In this document: positions 62,325 to 64,000 of the stretch, piece by piece | How the letters are laid out: each line of letters opens with the position of its first letter | How positions within the stretch are numbered: position 1 is the first letter of the stretch | NCBI GenBank assembly: GCA_910574195.1 | Contig: CAJTBF010000002.1 | Span: 62,001 to 126,000, forward strand | Direction of reading: 5' to 3' | Length of the DNA stretch: 64,000 nucleotides | DNA from: Lachnospiraceae bacterium | GTDB lineage: Bacteria; Bacillota; Clostridia; Lachnospirales; Lachnospiraceae | Translations under genes and position numbers: made by a program | The notes under the pieces: model-generated | Databases searched by the model: none | Told to the model about the DNA's origin: nothing | Seen by the model: the letters and a program-made list of their open reading frames with translations, nothing else

Positions 62325-62855
62325 TTAATCAGTTTTTAGTTTGTCCTTGAACTGTTCAACCAAGGTATCACTCAATTCCTTAGAGGGAACTTTTGCCCAA
62401 TGCTGCGTGGTGTCAAACTTCGGGTAATTGTACCGCCACTGGTCGTAATCTTCCCTGCTGATTTCCTCGGCAGAGAGTTTTACAGCCTGTTCCTGCCAAG
62501 CGGTAAGCATTTGCAGTAATTCAGCGGCATCCTTACTTTTGTCTTTGTTGACTTTCAAACAGACTTCTCCGTCTGTTTCACTGACAATAAGACCGTAAAT
62601 GTCCTCAAGGGAAAATAAGGTGTGCATAAGCCCGATGTAGCTGTCAATGTCGGGTATGTCCAGTGCTTGCGGCGTAACGTCAAGAGCCTGCGCCAGTGCA
62701 GCAGTCAAGTCTGCCTTCGGTTTGCGTGAGCCAGTTTCGTACTGTGCCAGACGGACATCCGCTGATTTTTCGGGAAACCCGACAAGCATACCGAGATATT
62801 TCTGTGTCATGCCCCGCATGATGCGGAAAAAATGTATTCTTTCGCCAATCGCCAT
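62325..62855 (-). CDS. Xre-family (Cro/CI-type) transcriptional regulator
   Basis: 176 residues. The N-terminal HTH_3 domain (about 1-65) reads ERIHFFRIMRGMTQKYLGMLVGF and VRLAQYETGSRKPKADLTAALAQALDVTPQALDIP. The C-terminal half has no named motif (WRYNYPKFDTTQHWAKVPSKELSD). Close relatives sit at the ends of integrative elements in gut Firmicutes and probably repress excision genes. It is divergent from the excisionase-like gene. CAAGGAGTG precedes its ATG. Confidence 0.85.
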   Translation of the reverse strand: MAIGERIHFFRIMRGMTQKYLGMLVGFPEKSADVRLAQYETGSRKPKADLTAALAQALDVTPQALDIPDIDSYIGLMHTLFSLEDIYGLIVSETDGEVCLKVNKDKSKDAAELLQMLTAWQEQAVKLSAEEISREDYDQWRYNYPKFDTTQHWAKVPSKELSDTLVEQFKDKLKTD

Positions 62856-62888
62856 AGTGTTTCACTCCTTGTGCTTATGTTTATAAGG

Positions 62889-62918
62889 AGTATAGCATAT
62901 ATGTTTAGAGAAAGTCAA
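62889..62918 (-). promoter_or_regulatory. promoter of the Xre regulator
   Basis: On the minus strand TTGACT (62918-62913), 18 bp and TATACT (62894-62889). Confidence 0.68.
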
Positions 62919-62961
62919 GCGCAAGTGAAACAAAAAAGTTTAATATTTTCTTGCAAACCTA

Positions 62962-62990
62962 TTGACAATAGCAGAATTGTTTAGTATTAT
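62962..62990 (+). promoter_or_regulatory. promoter of the excisionase-like gene
   Basis: TTGACA (62962-62967), a 17-bp spacer and TATTAT (62985-62990). Confidence 0.72.
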
Positions 62991-63029
62991 ATATTAAGCA
63001 AAAACGCTTAGAGAGAAAGGAGAGGTTGT

Positions 63030-63230
63030 ATGGACAACAAATTTATCCGTGTGGACGAGGTGGCGCAAGAGCTTTCCATATCGAAGCCTTACGCCTACAA
63101 GCTCATTAAAAAGTTGAATGACGAGCTGAAGGAGCAGGGCTTTATCACGATTGCAGGGCGTGTCAACCGCCAGTATTTTGAGGAAAGACTCTATGGGGCG
63201 GGAGAAAAACAGGGAAAGGAGATGGTATAA
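63030..63230 (+). CDS. excisionase-like helix-turn-helix protein of an integrative element
   Basis: 66 residues: FIRVDEVAQELSISKPYAYKLIKKLNDELKEQGF is a MerR/Xis-type winged helix, followed by ITIAGRVNRQYFEERLYG. Proteins of this type usually precede the tyrosine integrase gene of conjugative transposons. AAAGGAGAG is before the ATG. A new ATG follows the stop directly at 63231, probably the integrase start, but an insertion sequence cuts it after a few codons. Confidence 0.8.
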   Translation: MDNKFIRVDEVAQELSISKPYAYKLIKKLNDELKEQGFITIAGRVNRQYFEERLYGAGEKQGKEMV

Positions 63231-63237
63231 ATGATTT

Positions 63238-64000
63238 TGTCAAGATTAGTTGACACATTTTCCTCAAGGATTTTGTATCCTATGCTGCTTCTTTCAGGGA
63301 ATCATAGTATTGCTGTCGTTTAACCATAGGAGGAAGCCCTCCGTTGGCAGAGCAGATTCTTCGGTTATTCCAGTAGCTGATGAAATATCTCCAGATAATC
63401 GTCCTGAGTTCATCTGTGGTCATTTTTTCCGTATCATAACGGTCGTACAGCAGTTCTGATTTCATCCTTGCCCACATACTTTCACAGCGGGCATTATCAT
63501 GACATCTTCCGCACGCACTGTTCATACTTTGCTGTATGCCGTACTGCATTGCGGTATAGCTGGCTGGTGTACTGGCTCCCTCTGTCACTATGGATAATGG
63601 CTCCACGGATACCGGGGTACGCATTAAAAGTATTTTCCAGTGTCTGAACACATAACGGTGCCTTCATGTTGGTATCCATTGCCAGACCGACCACGCTGGA
63701 ATCAAAACAGTCAAAAACAGCAGAAACATACAGTTTTCCATTACTGGCTTTGATCTCTGTTATATCTGTAACACATTTTGTCAGCGGCTCCTCTGTATGG
63801 AAATCACGTTTTAACAGATCGTCTGATTTTCTGGCTTCCCTGTCCGCTTCTGTGATCCCCTTTGGCTTGCGTCTGGGAGGATGACTGATTCCGATCTCTT
63901 CCATGATACGGTAAACAGTGCGTTCACTGGGAATATTCACATTTTCTGGCTGCTTCAATGTCAATGCCTGATACATGCGGATACGGCCATACGTATCATT
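63238..64000 (-). mobile_element. IS3-family insertion sequence (right part; runs off the window)
   Basis: The end near 63238 begins TGTCAAGATTAGTTGACACA, a plausible IS terminus. The transposase is on the minus strand. The other end is outside the window. It has inserted at the first codons of the gene after the excisionase. Confidence 0.75.
63280..64000 (-). pseudogene. IS3-family transposase orfB (DDE), partial and frameshifted
   Basis: The product enters from the right edge (NDTYGRIRMYQAL). It has the HTH_21 region IPSERTVYRIMEEIGI and the rve core with Asp in VTDITEIKASNGK, second Asp in HSDRGSQYTSQLYR and Glu in NARCESMWARMKSE, then IIWRYFISYWNNRRICS. The reading frame changes near 63545 between SQLYRNA and MQYGIQQSMNSA, so the chain is split unless a sequencing error or recoding is involved. 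The stop is at 63280-63282. Confidence 0.82.

Overview
The window is chromosomal DNA of a spore-forming, anaerobic, low-to-mid GC Firmicute, most probably a Lachnospiraceae member. Support for this: V-type ATPase genes, the LL-diaminopimelate aminotransferase route to lysine, SpoIIID, pyruvate formate-lyase behind a ZTP (pfl) riboswitch, ABC sugar importers without their own ATPase, LPXTG-like wall proteins and YesM/YesN-type two-component systems. Genus and species cannot be fixed from the sequence alone. No rRNA, tRNA or CRISPR array was seen.

Layout. 1-5 kb: end of a V-ATPase operon, a hypothetical protein, a shikimate kinase-family protein and murA. 5-14.9 kb: metK behind a SAM-I riboswitch, an inverted-order kinase/regulator pair, a TrmH-type methyltransferase, argF, a birA-(hypothetical)-coaX-dusB operon and a fructokinase-like kinase. 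14.9-22 kb: an alpha-galactoside uptake locus (AraC regulator, binding protein, two permeases, GH36 alpha-galactosidase). 22-29.7 kb: glnA, an ANTAR RNA-binding regulator, dapF, dapL, then lon under a perfect CIRCE operator, and a Nudix hydrolase. 29.7-34.5 kb: pflB behind a ZTP riboswitch, a deoxyinosine glycosylase, a nucleotidyltransferase-like protein with a broken HxGH motif, and a hemolysin III-family membrane protein. 34.6-42.6 kb: a large leucine-rich-repeat wall protein, then what looks like a decaying D-amino-acid locus (binding protein with no usable start, permease stub, HpcH-type aldolase, YheO/DauR-type regulator, D-threonine aldolase/D-serine dehydratase-like enzyme, frameshifted RidA).

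42.9-51.7 kb is the most unusual region: six tightly packed, partly overlapping genes encoding a VWA protein with a metallopeptidase-like N-terminus, a MoxR-type AAA ATPase, a CbbX/SpoVK-type AAA ATPase, a small ankyrin-like protein and two large diverged paralogues. It resembles known MoxR-VWA chaperone or conflict systems, but I do not recognise this exact combination; it is the best candidate for an undescribed system. A 165-bp MITE-like element and a truncated ATPase gene lie just upstream.

51.7-64 kb: spoIIID with a sigma-E-like promoter, a small EamA protein, a binding protein plus YesM/YesN pair, an HPr-like protein without the phosphorylatable His, a MATE exporter behind a probable guanidine-IV riboswitch, and guaA. 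Immediately after guaA lies the edge of an integrative element (Xre repressor, excisionase-like protein), cut by an IS3-family insertion sequence that runs off the window.

A second theme is small palindromic DNA. Several intergenic elements of 139-165 bp, a 37-nt hairpin family and a roughly 70-bp multi-hairpin tandem repeat recur. In two places the repeats have become coding sequence.
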